This document shows, piece after piece, positions 36,081 through 45,000 of a stretch of DNA of 64,000 nucleotides (position 1 is the first letter of the stretch; the number at the start of each line of letters is the position of its first letter). The notes below the pieces were generated by a model, which did no database searches, had not been told where the DNA came from, and saw only the letters and a list, made by a program, of their open reading frames with translations. Origin of the DNA: Streptomyces hygroscopicus. Its GTDB lineage: Bacteria > Actinomycetota > Actinomycetes > Streptomycetales > Streptomycetaceae. Location of the stretch: the NCBI GenBank assembly GCA_002021875.1, contig CP018627.1, positions 11,532,001 to 11,596,000 of the forward strand, in the 5' to 3' direction. The position numbers and the translations under genes were made by a program.

Positions 36081-36848
36081 CTAGGTGAGCGGCCGATAAC
36101 GTGCCATTGCGTGTTCCGCGAGCAGGTCGGCCACCGCGGTCAGACAGGCGAAGCCCAGCTCAGACGACATGCCGCGTGGATCACCGAGCACCCCGCTGGG
36201 GGCGACTGCCTTGACACCGTCAGTGAATACGCGGGCCAGCAACGCGTCATCCATGGACCCGGTGAAACCCGCGGCGGCGCGATCGTTCCTCACCGCGTCC
36301 GGCCGCACGGCCAGCATGATCGAACTTTCGGCGACGTCGGCATGTCCTCCGACGTGGTCGGCGAGGCCGGCGACGCGTTGAGCAGTATCGCGCCACGCGC
36401 GGAGGACCGCTGCCGAGTCCGCGAACGCGATGACATCCAGGTCGGAGGGAAGCCGCGCGGCGAGCTTCGGCTCGATGTCACTGAGCACCGGGTAGTTGCC
36501 GATATGCGCCGAGAAGATCAGTACCCGGCGGAAGCCGTGCGCAGCAAGGCTCGCGCAGCAGTCGGCGCAGATCGCCTCGAGCGTCTCGGCCTGCACCGAG
36601 AGCGTTCCGGCGAAGCCGAGGTGGTGCGACGAGCAGCCGATCCGCACCGTCGGTAGCACGAGCGCGTCGCCAAGTCGCTCGGCGACAAGAACACCTAGTC
36701 GATCGGCGTGATCACTGTCGACCGACATCGGCAGGTGCGCGCCGTGCTGCTCCGTGGCGCCCAGCGGCAAGACCGCCGTACGCATACCGCTCGCGATGGC
36801 GCTCGCGATGTCGGGCGAGGTCAAACGCTCAATCCGCAACTCGCTCAC
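36081..36848 (-). CDS. Creatininase-family amidohydrolase
   Basis: 255 residues with the family signatures AVLPLGATEQHGAHLPMSVD (metal ligands Glu and His), SSHHLGFAGTLS, HGFRRVLIFSAHIGNYPVL and GGHADVAESSIMLAV. Members hydrolyse creatinine, formamides or peptide-like amides with two metal ions; others (MftE-like) act on cofactor peptides. It is divergent from the monooxygenase operon, across a promoter with two palindromes, so probably part of the same pathway. Confidence 0.88.
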   Translation of the reverse strand: MSELRIERLTSPDIASAIASGMRTAVLPLGATEQHGAHLPMSVDSDHADRLGVLVAERLGDALVLPTVRIGCSSHHLGFAGTLSVQAETLEAICADCCASLAAHGFRRVLIFSAHIGNYPVLSDIEPKLAARLPSDLDVIAFADSAAVLRAWRDTAQRVAGLADHVGGHADVAESSIMLAVRPDAVRNDRAAAGFTGSMDDALLARVFTDGVKAVAPSGVLGDPRGMSSELGFACLTAVADLLAEHAMARYRPLT

Positions 36849-36946
36849 GTGTGGTCACTCCTCCTTCTGTGCCCGCTCGGCCAGTACCTCACGGATGCGT
36901 CACTACTCGACGGATGGGGAGAGGCCCGCAGTCCAGGCCCGCGCAC

Positions 36947-36962
36947 GTTAATCAGAACTAAC
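36947..36962. promoter_or_regulatory. GTTA-N8-TAAC operator, distal to right monooxygenase
   Basis: GTTAATCAGAACTAAC, 64 bp upstream of the proximal site and 98 bp upstream of the divergent creatininase start. The right repeat begins inside it at 36959. Confidence 0.65.
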
Positions 36963-37010
36963 ACCTGTCGCTCTTTCTGGGGCCTTGACCTGGGCTGAAC
37001 TACGTCCTAC

Positions 37011-37026
37011 GTTATCGGCGAATAAC
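37011..37026. promoter_or_regulatory. GTTA-N8-TAAC operator, proximal to right monooxygenase
   Basis: GTTATC-GGCG-AATAAC (one arm mismatch), 19 bp before ATG 37046. Confidence 0.75.
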
Positions 37027-37045
37027 ATTCGACGGAAGGGTCGGT

Positions 37046-38227
37046 ATGGACTTCATCCTCATGACCGAGGGGGACACCCCGGTCGGGCTCACGCATGAGC
37101 ACCGCTACCGGGAACTGGTCGAGGAGGTACTGCTCGCCGAGCGCGTCGGCTTCGATGCCTTCGGCAGTTCCGAGCAGCACGTCGCCCTCGGGACGGCCTC
37201 GGTCTCCGCTCCGGAGGTGCTCTACCCGTACCTGATGGCTCTCACCAGCCGGATCCGCTTCATCCACCTCGTGACACTGCTGCCGACACGGATGAACCAC
37301 GCACTGCGCGTGGCCGAGCGCGTCGCGACCGAGGACATCCTCTCCAACGGCCGCGTCGAACTCGGCACCGGACGCGGCAACACCACCCTCGCCCTGCGCG
37401 CGTTCGAAGTCGACCCGTCCGAGAACAAGTCCCAGTGGCGAGAAGGCGTCGAACTCATCCGCCGCGCCTTCCTGGACGACCCGTTCTCCTACGTGGGCGA
37501 GCACTACAAGATCCCGCCCCGCAGCCTGGTCCCCAAGCCCCTCCAAACGCCCTACCCGCCCATCTCAGCCGCCGCCGGCAGCCCCAGCTCCGTCGAAACC
37601 GCGGCCACCATGGGCATCGGCGCCATCATGGGCGGCCTCTACCTCGGATACGACCTCGTCGAAAACATGGTGAAGCTCTACGACAAGACACTCGCCGCCA
37701 CCGACCACCCCCACCCGATCACACCACGCAAGATGGTCGCGATCTCAGGCGGCATGCACTGCGCCGAGACAACAGCACAGGCCCGCACCGAAGCCAAACC
37801 CCTCTTCGAGATGGCCAAACTCTCCACCGACGCCTACGAACGGCTCTCCAAGCTCTCACAGGACTACGCCTACATGGGAGCCGTCAAAGACATCGACTTC
37901 GACGACGAGGAGTACATGTTCGAGCGCTCCCAAGGCTTCATGGTCGGCGACCCGGACCACTGCATCGAACACGTACAGCGATACGCCGACATGGGCGTCG
38001 ACGCACTCGTCCTACGCGTCGACAGCCTCCCCCACCACCAGCTCATGCGCTCGATCGAACTCTTCGGCAAATACGTCATCCCCCACTTCAAAAACCCCCG
38101 CAACGTCATCCGCCCCGCCGACGACGTACTCGCCGACATCCGAGCCGCACGCCCTGCCCACCAAGAAGCACTCCGCCAGTTCCACTCCCAGCACAACCCC
38201 ACACACCACAAGGAGACCCGCCGATGA
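37046..38227 (+). CDS. Luciferase-like flavin-dependent monooxygenase, right copy
   Basis: 393 residues with the same amino-acid sequence as 29157-30338; only silent base changes were seen. It is the first gene of the intact five-gene operon, with its stop overlapping the hydratase ATG (ATGA). With the flavin reductase it should form a two-component oxygenase. Neighbouring CoA ligase and hydratases suggest a ring-containing or branched carboxylic acid is activated to a CoA ester, oxygenated and cleaved by beta-oxidation-like steps; this is inference. Confidence 0.92.
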   Translation: MDFILMTEGDTPVGLTHEHRYRELVEEVLLAERVGFDAFGSSEQHVALGTASVSAPEVLYPYLMALTSRIRFIHLVTLLPTRMNHALRVAERVATEDILSNGRVELGTGRGNTTLALRAFEVDPSENKSQWREGVELIRRAFLDDPFSYVGEHYKIPPRSLVPKPLQTPYPPISAAAGSPSSVETAATMGIGAIMGGLYLGYDLVENMVKLYDKTLAATDHPHPITPRKMVAISGGMHCAETTAQARTEAKPLFEMAKLSTDAYERLSKLSQDYAYMGAVKDIDFDDEEYMFERSQGFMVGDPDHCIEHVQRYADMGVDALVLRVDSLPHHQLMRSIELFGKYVIPHFKNPRNVIRPADDVLADIRAARPAHQEALRQFHSQHNPTHHKETRR

Positions 38228-39042
38228 CCGACCTCTACAACCACGGCACCGGCGACATCCTCACCGAACGCCACGACAACGGCATCCTCCTGATCACGAT
38301 CAATCGACCCGACCGGTACAACGCGCTCACCTTGCCGATGTTCGAGGAGATGAACCAGATCTGGGCCGACGTCGAGCGCGACGAACAGACCCGGGTCGTC
38401 GTCATCACCGGGGCCGGCAAAGCCTTCTGTACCGGGATGGACGTCGCTCAGCCCGATCCCACGCCCGAGGAAGCGCTCGCCATGCTGGAGACCGAACGCA
38501 AGCGGGTTGCGACGGTGTTGCGCATCGAGAAGCCGATCATCTCTGCGATCAACGGCCCCGCGGTCGGCTACGGGCTGTCGACCGCGCTTCTCGCCGACAT
38601 CAGCATCGCCGCGGACGACGCGGTGCTGATGGAAGGCCACACCAAGGTCGGCGTGACCGCCGGCGACCACGCCGCACTCATCTGGCCGTTGCTTGTCGGC
38701 ATGGCCAAGACCAAGTACTACGTGCTCACCTCCGAGAAGCTGACGGGCACCGAGGCCGAGCGGATCGGGCTCGTGAGCCTGTCCGTTCCCCGCGAGCAGG
38801 TGCTGCCCCGTGCCCTCGAGGTCGCATCCCAGCTGGCCCGCGGTTCCCAGCAGGCGCTCCGTTTCACCAAGCGTGCGCTCAACGCCTGGCTCACCAACGC
38901 GGTGCCTCAGCACGAGCTGTCCGCGGCACTCGAGATTCTCGACTTCGCCGGTGCCGACTACGCCGAAGCACGCCAGGCTTTCCGGGAGAAGCGCCCCGTG
39001 GACTTCCCCTCCGCTCGCACCGCTGGCGGACCGGCGAACTAA
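38224..39042 (+). CDS. Enoyl-CoA hydratase/isomerase family protein 1
   Basis: 272 residues of the crotonase fold: ILLITINRPDRYNALTLPMF, the oxyanion-hole segments VVVITGAGKAFCTGMD and INGPAVGYGLSTALLADISI, and EGHTKVGVTAGDHAALIWPL. The catalytic Glu pair of hydratases is not clearly present, so it could be a hydratase, isomerase or C-C hydrolase. Translationally coupled to the monooxygenase. The same first 25 codons occur in the truncated copy at 29053-29160. Confidence 0.9.
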   Translation: MTDLYNHGTGDILTERHDNGILLITINRPDRYNALTLPMFEEMNQIWADVERDEQTRVVVITGAGKAFCTGMDVAQPDPTPEEALAMLETERKRVATVLRIEKPIISAINGPAVGYGLSTALLADISIAADDAVLMEGHTKVGVTAGDHAALIWPLLVGMAKTKYYVLTSEKLTGTEAERIGLVSLSVPREQVLPRALEVASQLARGSQQALRFTKRALNAWLTNAVPQHELSAALEILDFAGADYAEARQAFREKRPVDFPSARTAGGPAN

Positions 39043-39056
39043 GAGGGAAGACGAGC

Positions 39057-39836
39057 ATGAGCATTGCCTCGCATAACACAGCGTCCAGCGCTGTGCACGC
39101 GTCCGATGAAGTGGACGGCGTGGTTGTACTCACTCTGAACCACCCGCCGGCGAACGCGCTCAGCAACTCGCTCGTCAGCGAGCTGACAACGACACTGGAA
39201 ACCCTTGCCAGCGGCCCCGGCACACCCGCAGTGGTCTTGACGGGAGCTGGTGAGCGCTTCTTCTGCGCGGGTGGCGACATCAAGGAAGCCATCGGCTTCG
39301 GCGCCGATTCGATGGTCGAACGGATGGCGTCGTTTCACGCGCTGCTCTGCGCACTGGAGGACTTTGCCCGGCCGCTGGTGTGTGCGGTCAACGGCTGGTG
39401 CGTCGGTGGTGGCATCGAAATGGCACTGTTCGCTGACATGGTGTACGCGTCGACTGAGGCGCGTTTCGTCTTCCCGGAGATCAACCACGGGATGCTGCCG
39501 GCCGTGAAGGGGATCACTCGAGTGCGCGGGGTCCTGGGTGACCGCGCGGCCCGGCGCCTCCTGCTGAGCGGAGAGCCCGTCGACGCGTTCGACGCGGAGA
39601 CGATGGGCATCGTCGACCAGGTGGTCGAGCAGGACGACCTGCTCGCGATCGCGATGGCGGACGCGCGGGCGGCAGCGGCGAAATCACCTGCCGTGTTCGC
39701 GGCGCTGAAACGGGCCCTTCACTCAGGGACTTCCAGTTGGCCGGTCGAAGAGCAACTCCGCGTCACGGTTGCCGACGCGCGCACGGTCTTCAACGACCCT
39801 GCCGCCCGAGCTGCCCGCGAGGGATATCATGGTTGA
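39057..39836 (+). CDS. Enoyl-CoA hydratase/isomerase family protein 2
   Basis: 259 residues, crotonase fold: VVLTLNHPPANALSNSLVSE, AVVLTGAGERFFCAGGDIKE, VNGWCVGGGIEMALFADMVY and FPEINHGMLPAVKGITRVRG. The Glu of FPEINHG is at the usual catalytic position. Starts 14 bp after the first hydratase and overlaps the flavin reductase start by 8 bp. Its last residues reappear in the fused remnant at 30646-30816. Confidence 0.9.
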   Translation: MSIASHNTASSAVHASDEVDGVVVLTLNHPPANALSNSLVSELTTTLETLASGPGTPAVVLTGAGERFFCAGGDIKEAIGFGADSMVERMASFHALLCALEDFARPLVCAVNGWCVGGGIEMALFADMVYASTEARFVFPEINHGMLPAVKGITRVRGVLGDRAARRLLLSGEPVDAFDAETMGIVDQVVEQDDLLAIAMADARAAAAKSPAVFAALKRALHSGTSSWPVEEQLRVTVADARTVFNDPAARAAREGYHG

Positions 39837-40329
39837 TCAATTTCAAGGGCTGGACCCGGCCGCCTTCCGCTCGGCGTTGGCCCCCTTCCCTTCAGGCGTG
39901 ACGATTGTGACGACGCGAAGCGCGTCAGGCACGCTGCACGGGTTCACCGCGAGTTCCTTCGCGGCGCTGTCGCTCGATCCGCCGCTCGTCCTGGTGTGCC
40001 TGGACCGAGGAGCGAACTGCTCTCCCGTCTTCATGGCGGCTGAGCGGTTCATTGTCAACATCGTGACACCCTCGCACGCCGAGTTGGCGATCAAGTTCGC
40101 GACCAAAGGTGAAAACAAGTTCGCGTACGGAGCCTTCGAATTCGATGAGAGGGGTCACCCGCTACTGCCCGATGCAGCGGCAGTCATCCGTTGCGAACTG
40201 GAGCAAGCCGTACCCGGCGGAGATCACGTGATCCTCATCGGCCGTGTACACGACGCGCGGACAGGTAGCGGCAAGCCGGTGACGTGGTACCGAGGTGACT
40301 TCCTGCACCTCGGGGAGAGTGCCGCATGA
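39829..40329 (+). CDS. Flavin reductase family protein (copy 2)
   Basis: 166 residues, HpaC-like fold with FRSALAPFPSGVTIVTTRSA, HGFTASSFAALSLDPPLVLV, FIVNIVTPSHAELAIKFATK and DHVILIGRVHDARTGSG. It should reduce flavin for the operon's monooxygenase. It is a close paralogue of copy 1, with most changes in the middle of the protein. Start ATG 39829 overlaps the hydratase stop. Confidence 0.92.
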   Translation: MVDQFQGLDPAAFRSALAPFPSGVTIVTTRSASGTLHGFTASSFAALSLDPPLVLVCLDRGANCSPVFMAAERFIVNIVTPSHAELAIKFATKGENKFAYGAFEFDERGHPLLPDAAAVIRCELEQAVPGGDHVILIGRVHDARTGSGKPVTWYRGDFLHLGESAA

Positions 40330-40375
40330 ATCTCATCGGGCCCGGGCTTGTCGGCTCTGGAAGAGAGGCCGTGTC

Positions 40376-42205
40376 ATGGATCTGACCAATTTCGAGCCAA
40401 CCCGGACGCTACCGGGGCTACTGCTCGATCGCGCGAACAGGGAACCCGACGCCGTCGCGCTGCGTTACTGGCGTGATGGGGTTATGCAGGCGATCACGTG
40501 GCGGACGTACCGGGATCGTGTGCAAGATCTCGCGCTCGGCCTTATCGCGCAAGGTGTGCAGCACGGCGATCGCGTCGCGGTGATGAGCAGCGCACGCCCG
40601 GAGTGGGTGTTCGCCGCGCTGGCCGTGCAGAGTGTCGGCGGCGTCGTGATCGGCGTCTATCCGACCAACTCACCTGCCGAGATCGAGCAACTCCTCGCAC
40701 ACAGCGAGGCCGTCGCCTTCATCGGCGAGACGACGACGGAGCTCATTAAGGTGGCGGAGGTCGCCGCACACACACCGAAGCTGCGGCTCGTGGTCGGCAT
40801 CGACGCCACTCCGCCGGAGCTACCCGAGGTGATCAAAAGGACAACGTGGGAAGCGCTGTGCGAAGAAGGAACACAGTACGCCGACGACAGCGCCGATCCT
40901 CTGTCCGAGTTGGTCGCCGGCGGATCCCTCGACGATGCCGCCGTGCTGTTTTACACGTCGGGATCCACGGGACTTCCGAAAGGCGTCACACACTCGCACC
41001 GCACGGTTCAGCACTCGGTTCAGACCTTCGTCGGCCTCTACCCGCAGATCCTCAGTCACGAGCACGATGTCGTGGGCTTCCTGCCGTTGGCCCACGTGGC
41101 GCCGGCGGTGGTGTCGGTGTTCGCGCCGCTGCTCTCACGGCTGGTGGTCACATACTGCCGCATTGGTGACTACGAAGATGTGTTGCGCTCGGTGCGGCCG
41201 ACGGCAGTGCTCTGGCCGCCGCGGTTCTACGAGAAGATCGCCGGCGAACTGATCGCACAGACGGAGGTCTGGCCGCGACTTCGTCGCTACGCCTATGTCG
41301 CCGCCATGTGGGCCGGCCGCAGGGTAGCCGAACGCCGCTGGTCCCATCGCCGGCCCTCGGTACTGCTGCGGATCGCGTACGCTGCCGCACTTCGCGGAGT
41401 GTTCTTGCCACTGCGGGCAACCGTCGGAATGGATCGCATCCGTGTTGCCTACACCGCATCTGCCGCGATGCCCGAAAGCGTCATCGCGATTTGGCAGATC
41501 TGGGGGCTCGATCTCCGCGAAAACTACGGTCTCACCGAGACCGCCGGGTGTCCCATCGCTCATTTCGACCAGCCGTTCCCTCGTCCGGGCTTCATCGGCA
41601 GGGAATTCCCGGACCCACGGTTCCAGGTGAAGGTCGCGGACGATGGCGAAATGCTGCTTCGCGCGCCGTTGCTCTTCGACGGATACTGGCGCAACCCGGC
41701 GGAGACCGAGGCTGTTTTCCAGGATGGCTGGTTCCGCACCGGTGACCTGATGGAGCGCACAACCCACGGCGACATCCGGCTCATCGGCCGGAAGAAGGAC
41801 GTGATCATCACCCGAGGCGGCAAAACGATCAATCCTCAGCCCATCGAAACCCGGTTGAAGGAGAGCTCGCTGATCAACGAAGCGATCGTCGTCGGCGATG
41901 CCCGCAAATACCTCACCGTCCTGCTCGAACCGAGCACAACCGCAGACGCCCGGTCGGCAGAGGTGCTGGCCGAACGCCTGCGAGCGGAGGTCGCTCGGGT
42001 CAACGCGGACCTCGCGCGCGTAGAGCAGTTGAAGGACTTCCGCGTTCTGCCGCGGCCCCTGGCAGTCGAGCGCGGCGAGCGGACCGCGAACGGCAAGATC
42101 AAGCGCAATGCCGTCGTGAACTCGTTCGCAACGTTGATCGACGACATGTACGGCGCGAACGACGACGCGGCGATCGCGAACCACGTGCGCTCAAGGTCGA
42201 ACTAG
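40376..42205 (+). CDS. Long-form acyl-CoA synthetase
   Basis: 609 residues of the ANL superfamily, FadD15-like in size. AMP-binding loop FYTSGSTGLPKG near residue 195, LPLAHVAPAVVSVFAPL, YGLTETAGCP, WFRTGDLMERTTHGDIRLIG, KKDVIITRGGKTINPQPIE (A8) and TANGKIKRN with the catalytic Lys. It should make the acyl-CoA that enters the pathway. GGAAGAGAGG precedes ATG 40376. Its TAG stop is part of the CTAG target into which two insertion sequences went. Confidence 0.92.
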   Translation: MDLTNFEPTRTLPGLLLDRANREPDAVALRYWRDGVMQAITWRTYRDRVQDLALGLIAQGVQHGDRVAVMSSARPEWVFAALAVQSVGGVVIGVYPTNSPAEIEQLLAHSEAVAFIGETTTELIKVAEVAAHTPKLRLVVGIDATPPELPEVIKRTTWEALCEEGTQYADDSADPLSELVAGGSLDDAAVLFYTSGSTGLPKGVTHSHRTVQHSVQTFVGLYPQILSHEHDVVGFLPLAHVAPAVVSVFAPLLSRLVVTYCRIGDYEDVLRSVRPTAVLWPPRFYEKIAGELIAQTEVWPRLRRYAYVAAMWAGRRVAERRWSHRRPSVLLRIAYAAALRGVFLPLRATVGMDRIRVAYTASAAMPESVIAIWQIWGLDLRENYGLTETAGCPIAHFDQPFPRPGFIGREFPDPRFQVKVADDGEMLLRAPLLFDGYWRNPAETEAVFQDGWFRTGDLMERTTHGDIRLIGRKKDVIITRGGKTINPQPIETRLKESSLINEAIVVGDARKYLTVLLEPSTTADARSAEVLAERLRAEVARVNADLARVEQLKDFRVLPRPLAVERGERTANGKIKRNAVVNSFATLIDDMYGANDDAAIANHVRSRSN

Positions 42206-43118
42206 GGTCCGTCTTCAAACGGATCTTGCCCAGAGCAGAAACGACGCGAGACCGACCGCTGCTTCGTACGAGGTAGCGGTCTTTTCGTATCTGGTGGCGA
42301 TTCCGCGGAAGCCCTTGAGGCGGTTGAAGCAGCGCTCGACGACGTTGCGTCGCCGGTAGACCTCCCGGTCGAATCCTGGTGGTCGGCCGCCGCGACGGCC
42401 GCGGTTGTGCCGGTGACGTCGCTGGTCGGTCTTCTCCGGGATGGTGTGTGCGATGCCGCGTCTGCGCAGGTAGGCGCGGAAGCCTCGGGAGCTGTAGGCC
42501 TTGTCCGCGATGACCTGGTCAGGCTTGCTGCGGGGTCGGCCAAGGCCGGTCCGCGGGACGCGGATGCGTTCCAGGAGGGGGCGTGCGCAGATACTGTCGT
42601 GGCGTTGGCCGGGTGTCAGCAGGATGGCGAGGGGGCGGCCGCGGCCGTCGCAGGCGAGGTGGATCTTGGTGGTCAGTCCGCCTCGGGATAGGCCGAGGGC
42701 GTGATCATCCGGTTCGTCCTGCTGGTGTCGCCCCCTTTTCGGCCGGTGGCGGCGGCGTGCTGGTGGGCGCGGACGATAGTGGAGTCGATCTGGACGAGCC
42801 AGTCGATGTCGCCGGCGGCGTCCGCCCGGGCCTGGATCTGCTGCAGAGCCCGGGTGAACACACCGTCGAGTGCGTAGCGGCGGAAGCGGGTGTAGACCGT
42901 CTTCCACGGTCCGTAGCGTTCCGGCAGGTCACGCCATGAGATACCGGTGCGGATCTTGTAGACCATCCCGTTGATGACCTGCCGGTCTCCCGCGCGCGGT
43001 CGCCCTGTCGCAGCGCGCGGTATCAGTGGAGCGAGTAACTCCCACTCCTGATCGGTGAGTTCATGACGGCGTATCACCCCACCATGATCCACCATTCGAT
43101 GATCTTTGAAGACGGACC
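42206..43118 (-). mobile_element. IS5-family insertion sequence in a CTAG site
   Basis: Ends are inverted repeats (GGTCCGTCTTCAAA at the left, complement at the right) and CTAG flanks both sides (42202-42205 and 43119-43122), which fits the YTAR/CTAG target preference of IS5 relatives. It encodes a two-frame transposase. Confidence 0.88.
42215..43095 (-). CDS. IS5-family transposase (two overlapping frames)
   Basis: Frame one (43095 to 42673) carries the DUF4096-like N-terminal domain: HELTDQEWELLAPLIPR, YKIRTGISWRDLPERYGPW and the first Asp in WLVQIDSTIVRAHQ. Frame two, entered near 42690, continues GLSRGGLTTKIHLACDGRGR, second Asp in QVIADKAYSSRGF, and the R-x-x-V-E-R-x-F-x-x-L motif in RRNVVERCFNRLKGFR. 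About 281 residues if joined by ribosomal slippage, as in relatives. All DDE positions are present, so it may be active. Confidence 0.88.
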
Positions 43119-44102
43119 CTAGTAGGACTCCGTTAGGTCTATCTGGATCTTGGTGTGGTTCTGCTGGGCAGGGGTTGGTGGCAGGTGGTGCAGATGCCGG
43201 TCCAGCAGTTCAGCAGATCCTGGAGGGCGTCGAGGGTCTGGTAGAGGGTGAGTCCGGTGTGTCGGCTTTTGGGGCCAGTCGCTGTTCGGTGAGGAGGCGT
43301 CCCGTCCGGCGGCCGCGGCCAGTTCCGTCACCGTCACCGGTGGCTGCCGGTAGCGGGGCCGGGGCCTGCGGCCAGTGCCGGACCGGGCGGGGGCCGTGGG
43401 GTGCGCGTCGTGCGGCTGAGCGGTGATATCGCCGCGGATACCGACCACGTAACGGATCTCCCGCTCGGCCAGGCCGGCGCGGAAGTCAGCGTTCTGGCCG
43501 TCGCCGGCATCCGCCACCACGACCGGCGGCACCAGTTGCCATCCGGCCAGTTCGTCCAGGGCCTCCAGTGCCAGCCGCCACTTCTGGCGGTGCCCGATGT
43601 CCTCGGGCACGCCGGTCCGCCGTCGTCGGACGGCGTCATCCGCCCACTCCCGCGGCAGGAACAGCCGCCAGTTCAGCGGGCACGAGGCCGTGTCGGACAC
43701 GGCGTGCACGCTGACGGCGACCTGGCAGTTGGCCTGCTTGCCCAAAGCGCCGCAGTACTGGTGGGCGACGCCGACCGACATCCTGCCGTCCTTGGGGAAC
43801 GACACGTCATCGACCGCCCAGGCGTCCGGCCCTATCCGCGGCACCATCCGCTCGGCGATCCGCCGGCGCACCGGCACCGGATCCCAGGTGGACTGGTTCA
43901 CGAACTGCTGCAGGTTCTGCTCGTTGCCGTCCGGCAGCCGCGAGGCCATGGCCTGGATCGACTTACGGCGACCGTCCGTCATCAGGCCCCGCAGATAGCA
44001 GTCGCTCTTGGCCCGCTGGTCCTTGCGCGGCACCGAGGCGAACACATCTGCCACGAATAACGCCAACGTCGCCCGAACGCGATTGACTTCATGTGCGTCC
44101 AC
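43119..44102 (-). pseudogene. IS701-like transposase, internally deleted
   Basis: The N-terminal about 250 residues are normal: RKDQRAKSDCYLRGLMTDGR, DAWAVDDVSFPKDGRMSVGV, ALGKQANCQVAVSVH and VPPVVVADAGDGQNADFRAG. After TVTELAAAAGRDA the frame breaks; in another frame the family's end QTLDALQDLLNCWTG then CTTCHQPLPS is found. The region between is deleted, so the transposase is inactive. The stop codon lies in the flanking CTAG. Confidence 0.85.
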
Positions 44103-44154
44103 ATAGACCTCATGCCCCTGAACACGGGCGGCACACGAACCTAACGGAGTCCTA
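43123..44154 (-). mobile_element. IS701-like insertion sequence (defective)
   Basis: Inverted ends (TAGGACTCCGTTAGGT and complement) are intact, and CTAG occurs directly on both sides (43119-43122, 44155-44158). It sits directly beside the IS5-type element, sharing one CTAG. Confidence 0.88.
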
Positions 44155-44180
44155 CTAGGCCGAGTCCCCGAGTCCTCAAG

Positions 44181-44231
44181 ACGCCCATCCGCGCCACCGC
44201 GATCAACGCATTCGCTGCGTCCAGGGCTCCT
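44181..44231 (+). pseudogene. Possible TetR C-terminal remnant
   Basis: Just right of the IS pair, PIRATAINAFAASRAPA resembles TIRTAAINALLVPADA, the end of the TetR gene at 35464. Short and diverged, so only suggestive. Confidence 0.25.
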
Positions 44232-44277
44232 GCGCGACGGGAGGACAAAGGCGGGTGGCGACCTACATCACATACAG

Positions 44278-44288
44278 ATGTCAGACAT
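44278..44288. promoter_or_regulatory. Palindrome upstream of GntR gene
   Basis: ATGTC-A-GACAT, perfect 11-bp palindrome 19 bp before the GntR ATG. FadR-type GntR proteins often bind short palindromes with a G-AC/GT-C core, so autoregulation is plausible. Confidence 0.5.
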
Positions 44289-44307
44289 TCGGCGTTAGGG
44301 TGGCCTT

Positions 44308-45000
44308 ATGAGAGATCTTCGTGCGCCACGCCGCGTCGCGAGCTTGTCGGCGCAACTCGTGGACACCCTTCGTGAGCAGATCACATCCGGCGCATGGCCT
44401 GTAGGGATGCGGATTCCGCCCGAACACGATCTGGTCGAGCAACTCGGCGTCGGGCGTACGACGGTGCGCGAGGCGCTCGGCGCGCTGGTGCATCTGGGCC
44501 TGCTGGAGGCTCGGAAGGGTGACGGGACGTACGTCCGGACATCGAGCGAAATGCACTCGGTACTGATGAGACGTGCCAACACCTCGAGGTGGAGCGACGT
44601 GCTGGAACTGCGCGCAGTGCTGGAAGAGTACGCCTCGGGCTTGGCCGCGTTGCGGCGTACCGAAGACGACCTGAATCGCCTGCGGCACCTCCTCGACGAG
44701 GCCGCGGCGACAGCGGATTCACCGGAGATGGCCGCCATCGCGGAGATCGATACCCGCTTCCACCAGGCTGTGGTGAGTGCCAGCGGGAACACCCTTCTTA
44801 CCGAGGTGTACGACGTCCTCAGCACCGCGGTCACCGAACAGATCGGCGGCACAGTCTGGCCCAGCGCGACGGCCGCGGAGCACAGCCTTCTGCACAGGCG
44901 TCTCGTGGAGGCGATCGCCGCCCAGGACGAGGTCGGTGCACGCTACTGCGCCACCGAGATCGTGAAGCTCACCGAGACCGGAACGGAACGACAGAAGTGA
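44308..45000 (+). CDS. GntR-family regulator (FadR/FCD type)
   Basis: 230 residues. Winged-helix domain: LSAQLVDTLREQITSGAWPV, GMRIPPEHDLVEQLGVGRTT and VREALGALVHLGLLEARKGD. FCD ligand domain: VLELRAVLEEYASGLAALRR, EIDTRFHQAVVSASGNTLL and AEHSLLHRRLVEAIAAQDEV, with the Asp/His metal-site residues present. Its stop overlaps the GTG of an MFS transporter (GTGA), so it controls and is translated with that transporter. Confidence 0.92.
   Translation: MRDLRAPRRVASLSAQLVDTLREQITSGAWPVGMRIPPEHDLVEQLGVGRTTVREALGALVHLGLLEARKGDGTYVRTSSEMHSVLMRRANTSRWSDVLELRAVLEEYASGLAALRRTEDDLNRLRHLLDEAAATADSPEMAAIAEIDTRFHQAVVSASGNTLLTEVYDVLSTAVTEQIGGTVWPSATAAEHSLLHRRLVEAIAAQDEVGARYCATEIVKLTETGTERQK

Larger units (their letters stand above)
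36959..38299 (+). repeat. 1341-bp inverted repeat, right copy
   Basis: Partner of 29085-30425. This copy is in its original context, since the hydratase gene at its right edge is complete. Confidence 0.9.

Noticed and set aside
37435..39042. A 535-codon plus-strand ORF covering the oxygenase and the first hydratase
   Set aside because: Its first half is an Arg/His/Pro-rich shadow of the oxygenase in another frame; only the part from 38224 is the hydratase.
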